Shown in pieces: positions 51,127 through 60,512 of a stretch of DNA of 61,141 bases (positions are counted from its first letter, which is position 1; each line of letters opens with the position of its first letter). The stretch is from Candidatus Sabulitectum sp. (GTDB lineage Bacteria > Fermentibacterota > Fermentibacteria > Fermentibacterales > JCC-6): positions 1 through 61,141 of the forward strand of contig JAGLOJ010000054.1 in assembly GCA_023139045.1 (NCBI GenBank), read 5' to 3'. Below the pieces are notes generated by a model, which made no database searches, had not been told where the DNA came from, and saw nothing but the letters and a program-made list of their open reading frames with translations. The position numbers and the translations under genes were made by a program.

Positions 51127-51949
51127 TATCATCTCCAGGAAAACTCAGGTATTTATCGTACTGCACCGTATTTCGGGGAATTCTGGCTCCGTCCATTACA
51201 AGGCAGTTCCTGAGGTTCGAGTTTGCTCCTACTGTAGAACCGTCAAGTATAACACAGTTCTCCAGAATGCATCCATTTTCAATACAACAGTTGTTGCCGA
51301 CCCAGAGAGTTCCTCTAATCTCGATGTTCCCGGGTATCAGACTGTTCAGAATTATTCCATTATCCGGAATATGAAGGTGTGGCCATGGAAACACTTCTCT
51401 GCACATTAAATCATGGATGGTTAGAAGATAGTTTTCCCTGCTGTTCGGGCATTTCCAGTATCCCGGAAGAAGAAACGCAGATGCCCTTCCTCCCCACGGT
51501 AAATCGGGATCGAATTCATCGGTTGCAACCCAGACAAGATTGGAAAAGCAGAGATTTGTTTCGGTATTTTCAGGCGGAGGGTTTTCCTCGACTTTTTCAA
51601 CGAATCCCCTTCCGTCAGTAAGAATGGTTGTATGCTCCCATGGCTTTGCCGAGCATGCGAGGGAAATGCCGGTATCGGCTCCAAGAGTCTGTGTGAGGTC
51701 ACGGAGTTCTGCGGGAGATTGTCTGGTTATACAACCACTGTATGCAGCCAGCCACCCGATGCCAAGCTGCTGCCTTGCTGACTCGAAATCGCAGGCTGTA
51801 GCTCCCTCATAATCCTTTTCTGAATCAAGGAAAATATGAGTAACGCCAGAGTTCTTCAGATGAACTATGAGATCTTCAATTGGTGTGGTGCCGCACAACT
51901 CGGGGTAGGGGAAAGCGGTTGCTTTATCGTGGAATATAAAGCTCTTCAC
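51110..51949 (-). CDS. Nucleotidyltransferase-like protein with beta-helix, signature lost
   Basis: 279 residues. The C-terminal third is a left-handed beta-helix (IILNSLIPGNIEIRGTLWVGNN, then CIENGCILENCVILDGSTVGANSNLRNCLVMDGARI) of sugar-1-phosphate nucleotidyltransferases. The N-terminal two-thirds should be the catalytic domain, but no GxGTR-type signature is present; it begins MKSFIFHDKATAFPYPELCG. Either a diverged enzyme or a regulatory/binding homolog. ATGA overlap with the methyltransferase gene upstream on this strand. Confidence 0.6.
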   Translation of the reverse strand: MKSFIFHDKATAFPYPELCGTTPIEDLIVHLKNSGVTHIFLDSEKDYEGATACDFESARQQLGIGWLAAYSGCITRQSPAELRDLTQTLGADTGISLACSAKPWEHTTILTDGRGFVEKVEENPPPENTETNLCFSNLVWVATDEFDPDLPWGGRASAFLLPGYWKCPNSRENYLLTIHDLMCREVFPWPHLHIPDNGIILNSLIPGNIEIRGTLWVGNNCCIENGCILENCVILDGSTVGANSNLRNCLVMDGARIPRNTVQYDKYLSFPGDDNGRED

Positions 51950-52878
51950 TGCTCGTACCTGGCATATCTGATAAGACCATTCCCTTTCCCGATAATTCTT
52001 GCCGACCTGTATAGCAGCTGCTGAAAACCCATCCTGAAATAGAAGAACCTTGCACAGCGTTCATAAAAGGGTCCCACATCCACCGGTACCGGCTTGATGT
52101 GCCGTCTTATGGCTCCGTAATTACCACTCTGCCTCTTAAAGGTACTGAACCCACCCTTTTTCATGAAGGCTTCAAGGGTATCCGGGTCGAAGAAGTAAAG
52201 GTGTGCGGGAACAGCATCAGGTGTTATTGTGCAGGGTTTCATTTTCTTAAGAAAAGCCTCAGCTCTTTCCTCCCAGTGAGTCAGTTCCCATGGGCACTGA
52301 ACTACAAGCACCCCTTCCGGTGCAAGAACTCTTCCAATTTCTTTGAGAGTTTCGAAAGGTCTGTGCAGATGCTCGAGAACATCCAGAAGTAAAACAATAT
52401 CGAAGGAATCATCTTCATAGTCTGCGTCTTCAAGCTTCCCGCAGTAGACATCCAGCCCCAGTTCATCAATTGCATATTTTGCAGCAAGTGGGCTGACTTC
52501 CAGCCCTTTTACCTTCCACTGACGCTTTTTCAGGTGATCCAGAAGGAATCCGTGGGCGCAACCAACTTCAAGGAGCCTCCCCTGGCCCCTGTAGGGTTCA
52601 ATGTCATGAGCTCTTCTGTTAAAGAGCTTTGTGAAAATGCTGTTGTACTTGTGGAAGTTGCCAACATAGCCACCGTAGCCCACATCAGCACTCTCGTAGT
52701 ACTCACGACTGTACATTTCTTCAAGGGCAGATTCCACAGGGCGACTTGACAGATAAATAAACCCGCAATGCCCACACCGGGCAACCGGCCAGCCTCTCTG
52801 TATGCTTAGAACTTCGGGCTTATCCCGTCCGCACAACGTACATTTTACATTTTCCCGGGGGAAATCTGACCAGTCCAT
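51946..52878 (-). CDS. SAM-dependent methyltransferase with N-terminal zinc site
   Basis: 310 residues from ATG 52878 (AGGAG 5 nt upstream; TTG 52893 rejected). The N-terminus CTLCGRDKPEV...ARCGHCGFIYLSSRP is a four-cysteine zinc-binding motif common in methyltransferases of sugar and LPS pathways. The SAM domain follows: GRLLEVGCAHGFLLDHLKKRQW, then IVLLLDVLEHLHRPFETLKEIGRVLAPEGVLVVQ. First gene of the minus-strand cluster. Substrate unknown. Confidence 0.85.
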   Translation of the reverse strand: MDWSDFPRENVKCTLCGRDKPEVLSIQRGWPVARCGHCGFIYLSSRPVESALEEMYSREYYESADVGYGGYVGNFHKYNSIFTKLFNRRAHDIEPYRGQGRLLEVGCAHGFLLDHLKKRQWKVKGLEVSPLAAKYAIDELGLDVYCGKLEDADYEDDSFDIVLLLDVLEHLHRPFETLKEIGRVLAPEGVLVVQCPWELTHWEERAEAFLKKMKPCTITPDAVPAHLYFFDPDTLEAFMKKGGFSTFKRQSGNYGAIRRHIKPVPVDVGPFYERCARFFYFRMGFQQLLYRSARIIGKGNGLIRYARYEQ

Positions 52879-52902
52879 AAAAACTCCTGTCAACCTCTTG
52901 AC

Positions 52903-52925
52903 GATTTGTCAAGTATTGACAAATC
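52903..52925. promoter_or_regulatory. Perfect 10-bp-arm palindrome between methyltransferase and sigma gene
   Basis: GATTTGTCAA (52903-52912) and TTGACAAATC (52916-52925) are exact inverted repeats around GTA. A further GTCAA/TTGAC pair lies just to the left (52890-52902), giving four half-sites. The layout suits a dimeric repressor or activator controlling the two divergent genes. Confidence 0.5.
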
Positions 52926-53016
52926 AATTATCTTAGCCGGAACCATTGCCGACCCCGGCAATATATAGAGCGAAAGCACTTTGAAAAATATACGGGTTGC
53001 GAAAGGCGGATGAAAT

Positions 53017-53859
53017 TTGGCCACCAGAAGAACAGAAGGACGCTCCCTTGAGCTCTATCTCCGAGAAATTGGTACTCGTGATACGCTTACTTCCGAGGAA
53101 GAAGCGAATCTTGCCCTGCGAATCAGAGAGGGTGATCAGGAGGCTTTGAATGAACTCACAGAAGCAAATCTCAGATTCGTTGTTTCAATTGCAAAGCAGT
53201 ATGCCAATCAAGGTGTTGCTCTGGAAGATCTTATTAATGAAGGCAATGTGGGTCTCATAAGAGCAGCCAAGGGTTTTGACGAGACAAAGGGATGCAGGTT
53301 TATTACTTACGCTGTCTGGTGGATCAGGCAGGCCATTCTGCAGGCTCTTGCGGAACAGTCCAGAATCGTTCGTCTTCCATTGAATCGCGTTGGAGAGCTT
53401 TACAAAATGGGTCGAGCCACCCGAGAACTGGGTCATTCACTGGGCAGAGATCCATCCACTGTTGAAATTGCCGGAGAACTGGATGTTTCCCGGGAGGAAG
53501 TGGAAGGAATGATGTCAATACACAGTACACACTTGTCCCTTGACAGTCCGGTTTATGAAGGAAGCGACAAGACTTTTCAGGAGATGATAGCGTCTGAAGG
53601 TGGAGTAACCCCCAACGAGGCCGTTCTGGTCGATGCTCTGAAAACCAGCGTGGATGATATGCTCAGCATTCTGGACCATCGTGAGAGAACCATCATACAG
53701 CTTTTCTTCGGTATTCAAACTGACAGGCGTCATACACTGGCAGAGATAGGTCGAACCATGGGTATCAGCCGTGAGAGAGTCAGGCAGCTCAAGAACAGAG
53801 CTATTGCCAAACTGCACGAGTGCAGCGAAAGTACCACTTTGCTTCATTTCCTGAAATAG
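53017..53859 (+). CDS. RpoD-family sigma factor, short form
   Basis: 280 residues from TTG 53017 (AGGCGGA 6 nt upstream). Sigma-70 group with regions 1.2 (LELYLREIGTRDTLT), 2 (NLRFVVSIAKQYANQGVALEDLINEGNVGLIRAAKGFD), 2.4 (ITYAVWWIRQAI), 3 and 4 (LAEIGRTMGISRERVRQLKNRAIAKL). No region 1.1 or nonconserved insert, as in short primary sigmas of the FCB group or RpoS/RpoH-like alternatives. It sits before an M23 peptidase. It may be the housekeeping sigma or an alternative one. Confidence 0.88.
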   Translation: MATRRTEGRSLELYLREIGTRDTLTSEEEANLALRIREGDQEALNELTEANLRFVVSIAKQYANQGVALEDLINEGNVGLIRAAKGFDETKGCRFITYAVWWIRQAILQALAEQSRIVRLPLNRVGELYKMGRATRELGHSLGRDPSTVEIAGELDVSREEVEGMMSIHSTHLSLDSPVYEGSDKTFQEMIASEGGVTPNEAVLVDALKTSVDDMLSILDHRERTIIQLFFGIQTDRRHTLAEIGRTMGISRERVRQLKNRAIAKLHECSESTTLLHFLK

Positions 53860-53872
53860 AGCAGCCAGTCTC

Positions 53873-54772
53873 ATGTTAAAGGGCTCGCTGAACTGGATTC
53901 CGGACAATCCGTCGAGCAGTCGCAGACATGTAATTATGTCTCCTGCAAAGGCGGGCTGGTTTGTTCTGGTTGCTGTGGGCATTGTCTGTCTTTTTATGGC
54001 TCTGGGATTCAGCCTTGGCAAGGGTGTTTCCGGTAACAGTCGTCTCACTGCTGATCAGGAATACATAACCCTTCAAGGAGAACTCATCCAGTTGAATACA
54101 AGGTTGGAAAATGTTCAGAACAGTCTTGAGCAGGTTGCTCAGCGTGAGGAACTGGCGTTCATGGCCGCAGCTGATATGAACATCGACTTCTCCAGGATGA
54201 CAGATCAGTTCACTGCCGGAAACTCGGGTACCGACATCTTCAAGTACATTGACGACATTGAGCTCCGAATCCTCCTCTGCGAACGGCTTGCTTATGCTGA
54301 ACAAATTGCATACGATTCCCTTGCAACGCTTCTTGTAGATAAAGCTGATCAACTAAGGCATACCCCTTCAATCTGGCCGGTGAACGGAATTTTTGTCAGC
54401 GATTTCGGTGCGAGAATTGATCCTTTTACCGGGGCGGTGAGATACCACAAGGGAATAGATATTTCTGCCAATACGGGAACATCAATATTCGCCCCGGCAG
54501 ATGGAACGGTAATCTACTGTGGATGGAGTGGTGGCTGGGGACTGAATCTGGTTGTCAGGCATTCCAATACAATCTCCACCAGATATGCTCACTGCTCAGC
54601 GATTGATGTTGCAGTGGGGCAGTCTGTACAGAGGGGAGATCTGATTGGCAGGGTCGGCTCTACTGGAAGATCAGTAGGCCCCCATGTGCATTACGAAGTT
54701 CTCAGGAACGGTGTTCAGATTGACCCTGAAAATTTCATTATAAGAGCCGGTTCTGCAGAAGCGGCTTTTTAG
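53873..54772 (+). CDS. Membrane-anchored M23 (LytM) metallo-endopeptidase
   Basis: 299 residues. Short cytoplasmic start, one anchor helix (AGWFVLVAVGIVCLFMALGF, about 27-46), a coiled coil (TLQGELIQLNTRLENVQNSLEQVAQ), then a LytM domain: SDFGARIDPFTGAVRYHKGIDIS gives HxxxD, and SVGPHVHYEV gives HxH, so the zinc site is intact. It cuts or binds peptidoglycan cross-bridges in the periplasm. 13 nt after the sigma gene, so probably coregulated. Coiled coil plus LytM also fits an EnvC-type activator, but the metal ligands argue for activity. Confidence 0.9.
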   Translation: MLKGSLNWIPDNPSSSRRHVIMSPAKAGWFVLVAVGIVCLFMALGFSLGKGVSGNSRLTADQEYITLQGELIQLNTRLENVQNSLEQVAQREELAFMAAADMNIDFSRMTDQFTAGNSGTDIFKYIDDIELRILLCERLAYAEQIAYDSLATLLVDKADQLRHTPSIWPVNGIFVSDFGARIDPFTGAVRYHKGIDISANTGTSIFAPADGTVIYCGWSGGWGLNLVVRHSNTISTRYAHCSAIDVAVGQSVQRGDLIGRVGSTGRSVGPHVHYEVLRNGVQIDPENFIIRAGSAEAAF

Positions 54773-54842
54773 GAGGCTGTGCCACAATAAAACATCAATA
54801 CAGAGATCACACCGGCATGGTTCTCTTCACTGTGGATACACC

Positions 54843-55601
54843 ATGAGCACCAGAGACCTGTGGAACAGGTACGCCAGGTATTTCAATGCAGAAGAGTGTG
54901 TTGTTTTTCCTCCGGATCAGCCGGAGCTTGATTTCTACACACAAATCAGAAAAGAATATACCGGTGCATGCCTGGAAATTGGGGCAGGGTCAGGTAGACT
55001 TGCCGGTTCCCTCAGGGGACGATCCATAACTGTAGCTCTTGAGCCAAGTGATTCTATGCTTGCCGGTTGGACAATTATAGATTGTGAACTGGCAGCAAGG
55101 ATACAGGGTACCGGCGAGAGAATGCCGTTCAGATCAGGATCTTTCCCCATTGTCTGCTTCCCTTATAATGGGCTTCAGTGCGTTCCTGAAGAAGAAATCA
55201 GAATTGGAATCATCAAAGAAGCCTTCAGGGTTACAGCCCCCGGGGGTGTTTTTTTTCTTGAGGTCAGCCCCGTATTTGCAAGAAGAGATTCAGAACTGCT
55301 CACCGAGCGATACTGTGCAAACATGCCTGACGGAACCCGTCTTATACTGAAAGAGAAAGTGGAACGCAGACGCAATCCAGACTCGATCAAATACCACATG
55401 TTCTACACAACCATTGAGAAAGGCAGGGAAACTACCGAGGAGATCACCCTCAATCTAGCAGTGACCAGCCGGGATCAGATTATCAATCTTTTGAAAGAAG
55501 CAGGATTCTGTGATATAATTGAATGGGGAAATTACGACCGAAGCTCCTACGACGATGAACTGTCGCCCAGGCTTCTGGTCCTTGCCGTAAAGGAGATGTG
55601 A
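54843..55601 (+). CDS. Class I SAM-dependent methyltransferase
   Basis: 252 residues. SAM site ACLEIGAGSGRLAGSLRGR, then LEPSDSML, IVCFPYNGLQCVPEEE and TAPGGVFFLEVSP in the usual order of the class I fold. The C-terminal part (SRDQIINLLKEAGFCDIIEWG) is standard for the Methyltransf_11/25 types. Substrate unknown. The next gene starts one nucleotide after its stop. Confidence 0.85.
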   Translation: MSTRDLWNRYARYFNAEECVVFPPDQPELDFYTQIRKEYTGACLEIGAGSGRLAGSLRGRSITVALEPSDSMLAGWTIIDCELAARIQGTGERMPFRSGSFPIVCFPYNGLQCVPEEEIRIGIIKEAFRVTAPGGVFFLEVSPVFARRDSELLTERYCANMPDGTRLILKEKVERRRNPDSIKYHMFYTTIEKGRETTEEITLNLAVTSRDQIINLLKEAGFCDIIEWGNYDRSSYDDELSPRLLVLAVKEM

Positions 55602-55602
55602 G

Positions 55603-58596
55603 ATGCTGTTACTTCTTCTTGTTCTTGCCTCAATAACCGCTTCTGGTGAAATAGTTGATCCAAGATTTCCTTCGGTGTCTCCGGACGGATCCGAGATGGT
55701 GTTCTGCTGGAGAGGAAAACTGTGGCAAGCTTCTGTCTCCGGTGGTACGCCAAGATGTCTCACTCCAGGTGAAGGACGTATCAGCCACCCCGCATACAGT
55801 GAAAATGGAGACTGGATCGCATTCACAAATGATGTAACCGGAAGTGGTGATGTCTACGTGATGCCGTCTGCTGGTGGTGTTTCCACAAGACTGACATACC
55901 ATGGTGGTGAAGACAGGGTACTGGGATGGACTGGAAATGAGGTTTTGTTCAGTTCCTCCAGAGAAGGCGGAGACAACTGGGTGTGGAAAATTTCTCCAGA
56001 TGGCGGAACCCCCGCTCTGGAGCTGGCTGCCCTGGTGAAAAATCTGATCGTTGCATCCGGTGGATATGTTATCGAGAGGGGTTTTACTCCCTGGTGGAGG
56101 AAACACTACGCTGGTAGCGCTTCAAGCTCACTCTGGGCGGCAACTGCGGATCAATGCACTCCCCTGGCTTTTCTCAATAAAGATCAGAGATGGCCCCTGG
56201 CAGGTTCTGATGGTTGCATTTTCTTTGTTATGGAGGACGAAACCGGTCAGGACCGGTTTTATGATACTCAGGGAAACCCGATTTCCCCTCCGATTCCCGG
56301 TGGTATAACTTTCCCGGCAATAAGTGCAGACGGTTCTGTGGTGGTTTTTGAATCCGCAGGGAAACTTGTTCGTGCTTCATTTTCTGATATGGTTGTGGAA
56401 GACATTTATCTTTCTGCAAGGGTTGATCTTCCTTTTCCCATGGAAGAGCTTTCCTTTGCGGGAGTCTACACATCCGATTTCGCAGTTGCAAATGATGCTT
56501 CTTTTATGGTCATGGAAGCGGAGGGCGAAATATATGCAGCATGCATCACAGATGGCAGGCTTGATGATGCGGTAAGAATAACGTCAACTGGTGCCCTCGA
56601 AAGTCATCCGAGGATTAGCGCTGACTGTTCGATGATCCTTTTTCAGAGAGAATTAGACGGGAAAGTCAATATTGTACTGGGTGCAGTAGAGATCAATGAT
56701 GGTGATCCCATTCGCATCGACCTTGACGAGCTGAATACAGGTCGGGAAGTGTCGCGCAGCGCAGAATGGGCCTCATCGGGGGATTTTTCATTTCTTGACA
56801 GTGACGGATGTCTTTACATCATGGATATTCTCGGTGGTAGATCAAGAAAAGTATGTGATCTGAGCGGTATTCTGCACCATTCATGGTCTTCGGATTCCAG
56901 GTGGATTGCATTCAGCACTACTGTTGAAGCGCATCGTGAAGATATCTTCATTGTTTCCGCGCATGGGGGAGACCCCGTAAACGTAAGCAGGCATCCAAAC
57001 GACGACTTTCAGCCTTTCTGGCCCTCTGACGGAAGAAGGCTCATCTGGGCCAGTCGAACTGATGATGGTGATTACTCCATCGTACAGGCATGGTTTGATC
57101 CGGAAGACTGGGAGGCCGAGAGAGATGTCAGAGATGAACTACTTGATACTCCACTGGATGCAGTCTCGGCATATACAACTGATCTCTACATGCGTACTGA
57201 GGAACTCTGCGAAGTGGAGGGCTACTACAACTTTTTTGGAGTAACCCCCGACGGCCGGAAAATCTATTTTCCTTCAACCGACATATCCGGTAGCATGGAT
57301 CTGTACTCTGTTGACTGGGACGGTGAGAATCTCACCAGAGAGAGTCATGGAAATTACTCACCCTCCAGGATTCAACCCACCGACACAGAAACAGCCGGTG
57401 CTGTCTACTATCTCAGCTACGGTTCTTCTCTTAGGAATACAGATGGTGATCTGCTTTCATGGTCTGCCCCCTATTCCCTGTTCAGGGATGAAATGCAGAG
57501 ACAGAAATTTTATTCGGCCTGGAGGCAGCTCCGAGACAGTTTCTACGACAGCGATATGCATGGTGTAAACTGGAATGAAATGCGTGAGAAATACCAGGAC
57601 AGAGCAGCAGCCGCCTTGACCAACAGGGAATTCAACGATGTTGTCAGAAGGATGCTGGGTGAACTTTCTGCATCTCATCTGGGGATTGACGGACCATGGA
57701 CATACTCTCGTACCGCTTACACTGGGGAAACAGGTATTTTCCCGGATCATCAGTGGAACGGCACCGGAGTGAGAATTGACAGCCTTCTTCCCATGTCTCC
57801 CGGTTATCTTGCCGGTTTTCTTGAAGGAGACATTATCACACAGATCAACTGTGAGCCTGCAGGATGGAACCATAATTTTTATGCCCCTCTTCGGAACACT
57901 ACCGACAGGGAGATAGAATTCAATTTTGTGCGGAATGGTGAGCCTTTGCGAGTAAGACTCACTCCTGTTTCGCAGTGGGAACTCTGGAACCTTGAGTACG
58001 ATGAATGGCTTTCTAAACAGAGAAGAAGAGTTTCTCAGCTTTCCGGCCACAGAGTCGGTTATCTGCACATTCCCTCCATGGACCAGCAGTCAGTAAAGAA
58101 TTTCAGAAGAGACCTGTATGCAGAGGGTTATGGCAGGGAGGCCATGATCATTGATGTGAGGGGTAATGGAGGTGGATCGACACACGATCAGATACTTGCC
58201 AGTTTCGCCGGTGAATCGTATGCCATGAGCTTCAGCAGAAGTGGGACTGCCACAGTTGAACCTCTCGGGGTATGGAAAAATCCAGTTGTTCTGCTAATCA
58301 ATGAGACTTGCTACTCGGATGCAGAGATTTTCCCGGCAGCCTGGAAGGAACTTAACCTGGGACCCATCGTTGGGAATACCACTTACGGAGCTGTGATCGG
58401 CACTGTAGACGTGGAGCTTGCCGATGGAACCGGTTTCAGACTTCCGGGAACAGGCTGGTATACCCTGGCGGGTGACAATCTGGAGAATAACGGTGTAACA
58501 CCGGATATACTTGTTCTGGAAATGCCGGAAGACATGGGTCTTGGAGTTGATCGGCAACTTGATGCGGCAATCCAAACTGCAATGAATCTGCTTTAG
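55603..58596 (+). CDS. Tricorn-like protease with PD40 propellers and S41 domain
   Basis: 997 residues. Signal peptide (LLLLLVLASITASG), then two WD40-like PD40 propellers (DPRFPSVSPDGSEMVFCWRGKLWQ, GDWIAFTNDVTGSGDVYVMP, and DSRWIAFSTTVEAHREDIFIVSAHGG). Then a helical bundle (about 640-700), a PDZ domain (GVRIDSLLPMSPGYLAGFLEGDIITQI) and the tail-specific S41 protease domain: IIDVRGNGGGSTHDQI and the nucleophile S905 in NETCYSDAEIF, with late LENNGVTPD. In archaea tricorn degrades peptides in the cytosol; here the signal peptide points to an exported version. Confidence 0.9.
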   Translation: MLLLLLVLASITASGEIVDPRFPSVSPDGSEMVFCWRGKLWQASVSGGTPRCLTPGEGRISHPAYSENGDWIAFTNDVTGSGDVYVMPSAGGVSTRLTYHGGEDRVLGWTGNEVLFSSSREGGDNWVWKISPDGGTPALELAALVKNLIVASGGYVIERGFTPWWRKHYAGSASSSLWAATADQCTPLAFLNKDQRWPLAGSDGCIFFVMEDETGQDRFYDTQGNPISPPIPGGITFPAISADGSVVVFESAGKLVRASFSDMVVEDIYLSARVDLPFPMEELSFAGVYTSDFAVANDASFMVMEAEGEIYAACITDGRLDDAVRITSTGALESHPRISADCSMILFQRELDGKVNIVLGAVEINDGDPIRIDLDELNTGREVSRSAEWASSGDFSFLDSDGCLYIMDILGGRSRKVCDLSGILHHSWSSDSRWIAFSTTVEAHREDIFIVSAHGGDPVNVSRHPNDDFQPFWPSDGRRLIWASRTDDGDYSIVQAWFDPEDWEAERDVRDELLDTPLDAVSAYTTDLYMRTEELCEVEGYYNFFGVTPDGRKIYFPSTDISGSMDLYSVDWDGENLTRESHGNYSPSRIQPTDTETAGAVYYLSYGSSLRNTDGDLLSWSAPYSLFRDEMQRQKFYSAWRQLRDSFYDSDMHGVNWNEMREKYQDRAAAALTNREFNDVVRRMLGELSASHLGIDGPWTYSRTAYTGETGIFPDHQWNGTGVRIDSLLPMSPGYLAGFLEGDIITQINCEPAGWNHNFYAPLRNTTDREIEFNFVRNGEPLRVRLTPVSQWELWNLEYDEWLSKQRRRVSQLSGHRVGYLHIPSMDQQSVKNFRRDLYAEGYGREAMIIDVRGNGGGSTHDQILASFAGESYAMSFSRSGTATVEPLGVWKNPVVLLINETCYSDAEIFPAAWKELNLGPIVGNTTYGAVIGTVDVELADGTGFRLPGTGWYTLAGDNLENNGVTPDILVLEMPEDMGLGVDRQLDAAIQTAMNLL

Positions 58597-58648
58597 GAGC
58601 CGGGTGACCAGGGGAAGCTTCCCATTCGAAGCATACCATACCAGTTCC

Positions 58649-58658
58649 GGGGGGGGGG
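58649..58658 (+). repeat. Homopolymer tract G10
   Basis: Ten consecutive G, flanked by TTCC and TACC, between the tricorn gene and the dehydrogenase. Such tracts vary in length in phase-variable loci, but none of its neighbours is a typical phase-variable gene, and assembly error is possible. Confidence 0.6.
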
Positions 58659-58689
58659 TACCTATTTAGCTGCGGGGGCTTTATTTTCC

Positions 58690-58714
58690 CTGCGCCGGTA
58701 GGTTCCGGCAGCAG
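58690..58714 (+). other. Hairpin in the leader of the dehydrogenase gene
   Basis: CTGC and GCCGG (58690-58698) pair with CCGGC (58705-58709) and GCAG (58711-58714) around a 6-nt loop, with a one-base bulge at 58710. No U-run after it. Confidence 0.35.
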
Positions 58715-58749
58715 TTAGTGGTCATTTTTTACTTCAGGAGGAATACCGA

Positions 58750-59940
58750 ATGAGGAGAACAGTAGTAACAATGCCCGGTGACGGAATCGGCGAGCCTGTT
58801 CTGAAAGAGGCTTTGAGGGTATTGGATGCGGCTGGTTTTGAGGCGGACTATGTCCATGCCGATATTGGATGGGAGTTCTGGAAGAAAGAGGGAAATCCTC
58901 TTCCTCAAAGAACACTTGATATCCTTGAGAAGCACAAAATTGCCCTTTTTGGGGCTATCACTTCCAAGCCCAAGGACAAAGCCATGGAGGATCTTGATCC
59001 TTCTCTTCGCGACAAGGGTCTGGTGTATTTCAGCCCAATTGTTTCCATGCGTCAGCATTTTAATCTGGATATCTGTATCCGTCCGTGCAAGGCATTTGCC
59101 GGCAACCCTCTCAACTTCATAAGAAGAGGTCCGGGAGACACTATAGAAGAGCCACCTGTGGACGCGGTAATCTTCCGCCAGAATACAGAGGGTCTTTACG
59201 GTGGAGTTGAATGGACCAACCCTCCGGATGTTGTATACAATGCATTGAATACCCACATAAAATTCTCAAAAAACTTTGGTGATGTACCCAGGGAAGACCT
59301 TGCTGTTTCAACAAGGATCTTTTCACGCAAGGCTTGCCAGAGGATACTCAGGGCAGCTTTTGAGTACGCGAAGAAGTTCGGTTACAAGAGCGTTACCATC
59401 TGCGAGAAACCCAATGTCATCCGCGAAACAAGCGGTATGATGCGTGAAGAGGGCCGGAAGATTGCCGGGGAATACAGCGACATAGACCTCTGGGAAACCA
59501 ACATCGACGCGCAGATGATGTGGCTCACCAAGAATCCCGAGGATTACGGTGTACTTGTCAGTGGCAACATGTTCGGTGACATTGTCAGTGACGGCTTCGC
59601 GGGTCTTACAGGTGGCCTTGGCTTTGCCTGCAGTGCAAATATAGGTGATGAGGTCGCTGTGTTCGAGCCTACACACGGCTCAGCTCCCAAGTATGCAGAT
59701 TTCGAAGTATCAATCGTTAATCCTATCGCCATGTTCCTTACTGCCTGTATGATGCTTGATCACATCGGCGAGGTGGAAAAGGCTGCAAAAATCAGGAAAG
59801 CTATTAAAACTGTGATCAGTGAAGGCAGGGTTCGCACTTACGACATGAAAAAGATGCGTGGAACTGCTGATGTTGTAAACAACGGAGCTGCCAGCACCTC
59901 TCAGATGACAGATGCTGTTATCGAAGCTATGGGCAGGTAG
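58750..59940 (+). CDS. Isocitrate/isopropylmalate-type decarboxylating dehydrogenase
   Basis: 396 residues. The start MPGDGIGEPVLKEALRVL, the substrate loop VFFRQNTEGLYGG-type (IFRQNTEGLYGGVEW), the family signature NMFGDIVSDGFAGLTGGLGF and the nucleotide loop EPTHGSAPKYAD identify a beta-decarboxylating dehydrogenase. It could act on isocitrate, homoisocitrate or 3-isopropylmalate. With the dehydratase pair at 31377 it could serve the same pathway, although they are 26 kb apart. CAGGAGG precedes the ATG. Confidence 0.9.
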   Translation: MRRTVVTMPGDGIGEPVLKEALRVLDAAGFEADYVHADIGWEFWKKEGNPLPQRTLDILEKHKIALFGAITSKPKDKAMEDLDPSLRDKGLVYFSPIVSMRQHFNLDICIRPCKAFAGNPLNFIRRGPGDTIEEPPVDAVIFRQNTEGLYGGVEWTNPPDVVYNALNTHIKFSKNFGDVPREDLAVSTRIFSRKACQRILRAAFEYAKKFGYKSVTICEKPNVIRETSGMMREEGRKIAGEYSDIDLWETNIDAQMMWLTKNPEDYGVLVSGNMFGDIVSDGFAGLTGGLGFACSANIGDEVAVFEPTHGSAPKYADFEVSIVNPIAMFLTACMMLDHIGEVEKAAKIRKAIKTVISEGRVRTYDMKKMRGTADVVNNGAASTSQMTDAVIEAMGR

Positions 59941-59944
59941 AGTT

Positions 59945-60505
59945 GTGAAAACAGCTATAGAAGAATTCTTCGCTGTTCAGTTGGCAAAGATCTCCGATAA
60001 CGATCTCAGACAGAAGGTTGTGAATGTATGGGTAAATGCCGCTGAGGACGGTGGCTGGACGGTTGAGCAACTTATCCAGATTCCTTTCACTCTTCTTACT
60101 GAAACTCACGGAGTAAATCTTATTCAGCACACCATTGCTGTTACCGAGGGCGCTATCGGGCTGGCGAACGCCATTGAAGATGCATACAAGCCACCTTTCA
60201 AAGTGAACATGGACTGGCTTGTAGCAGGTGGTCTTCTCCATGATGTGGGCAAGCTTCTCGAGATTGAGCATGCAGACGGCAAACATCAGAAGAGCTACAG
60301 CGGTAAATGCGCCAGACATCCCATTTCGGGTGCTATTCTTGCGGCAAAGGCCGGTCTTTCAGAAGAGATCATCAACATCATAGGTTGCCATGCCAAAGAA
60401 GGCGATGGCAGGCCGCAGAGGGTAGAGACCGTACTGGTTCATCAAGCGGATTTCGCTACCTTCAATCCAATGGTGATGTTGTCCAAAGGGCTTCTGATTA
60501 CCTGA
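59945..60505 (+). CDS. HD-domain phosphohydrolase
   Basis: 186 residues from GTG 59945 (AGGTAGAG upstream). HD motif residues: H in LIQHTIAVTEGA, HD in GGLLHDVGKLLEIE, then HPISGAILAAKAGL and IIGCHAKEGDG, and a final D in LVHQADF. Metal-dependent phosphohydrolase of nucleotides or phosphomonoesters; the substrate is not clear. It follows the dehydrogenase by 4 nt, so the two are probably cotranscribed. Confidence 0.88.
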   Translation: MKTAIEEFFAVQLAKISDNDLRQKVVNVWVNAAEDGGWTVEQLIQIPFTLLTETHGVNLIQHTIAVTEGAIGLANAIEDAYKPPFKVNMDWLVAGGLLHDVGKLLEIEHADGKHQKSYSGKCARHPISGAILAAKAGLSEEIINIIGCHAKEGDGRPQRVETVLVHQADFATFNPMVMLSKGLLIT

Positions 60506-60512
60506 CATACAA

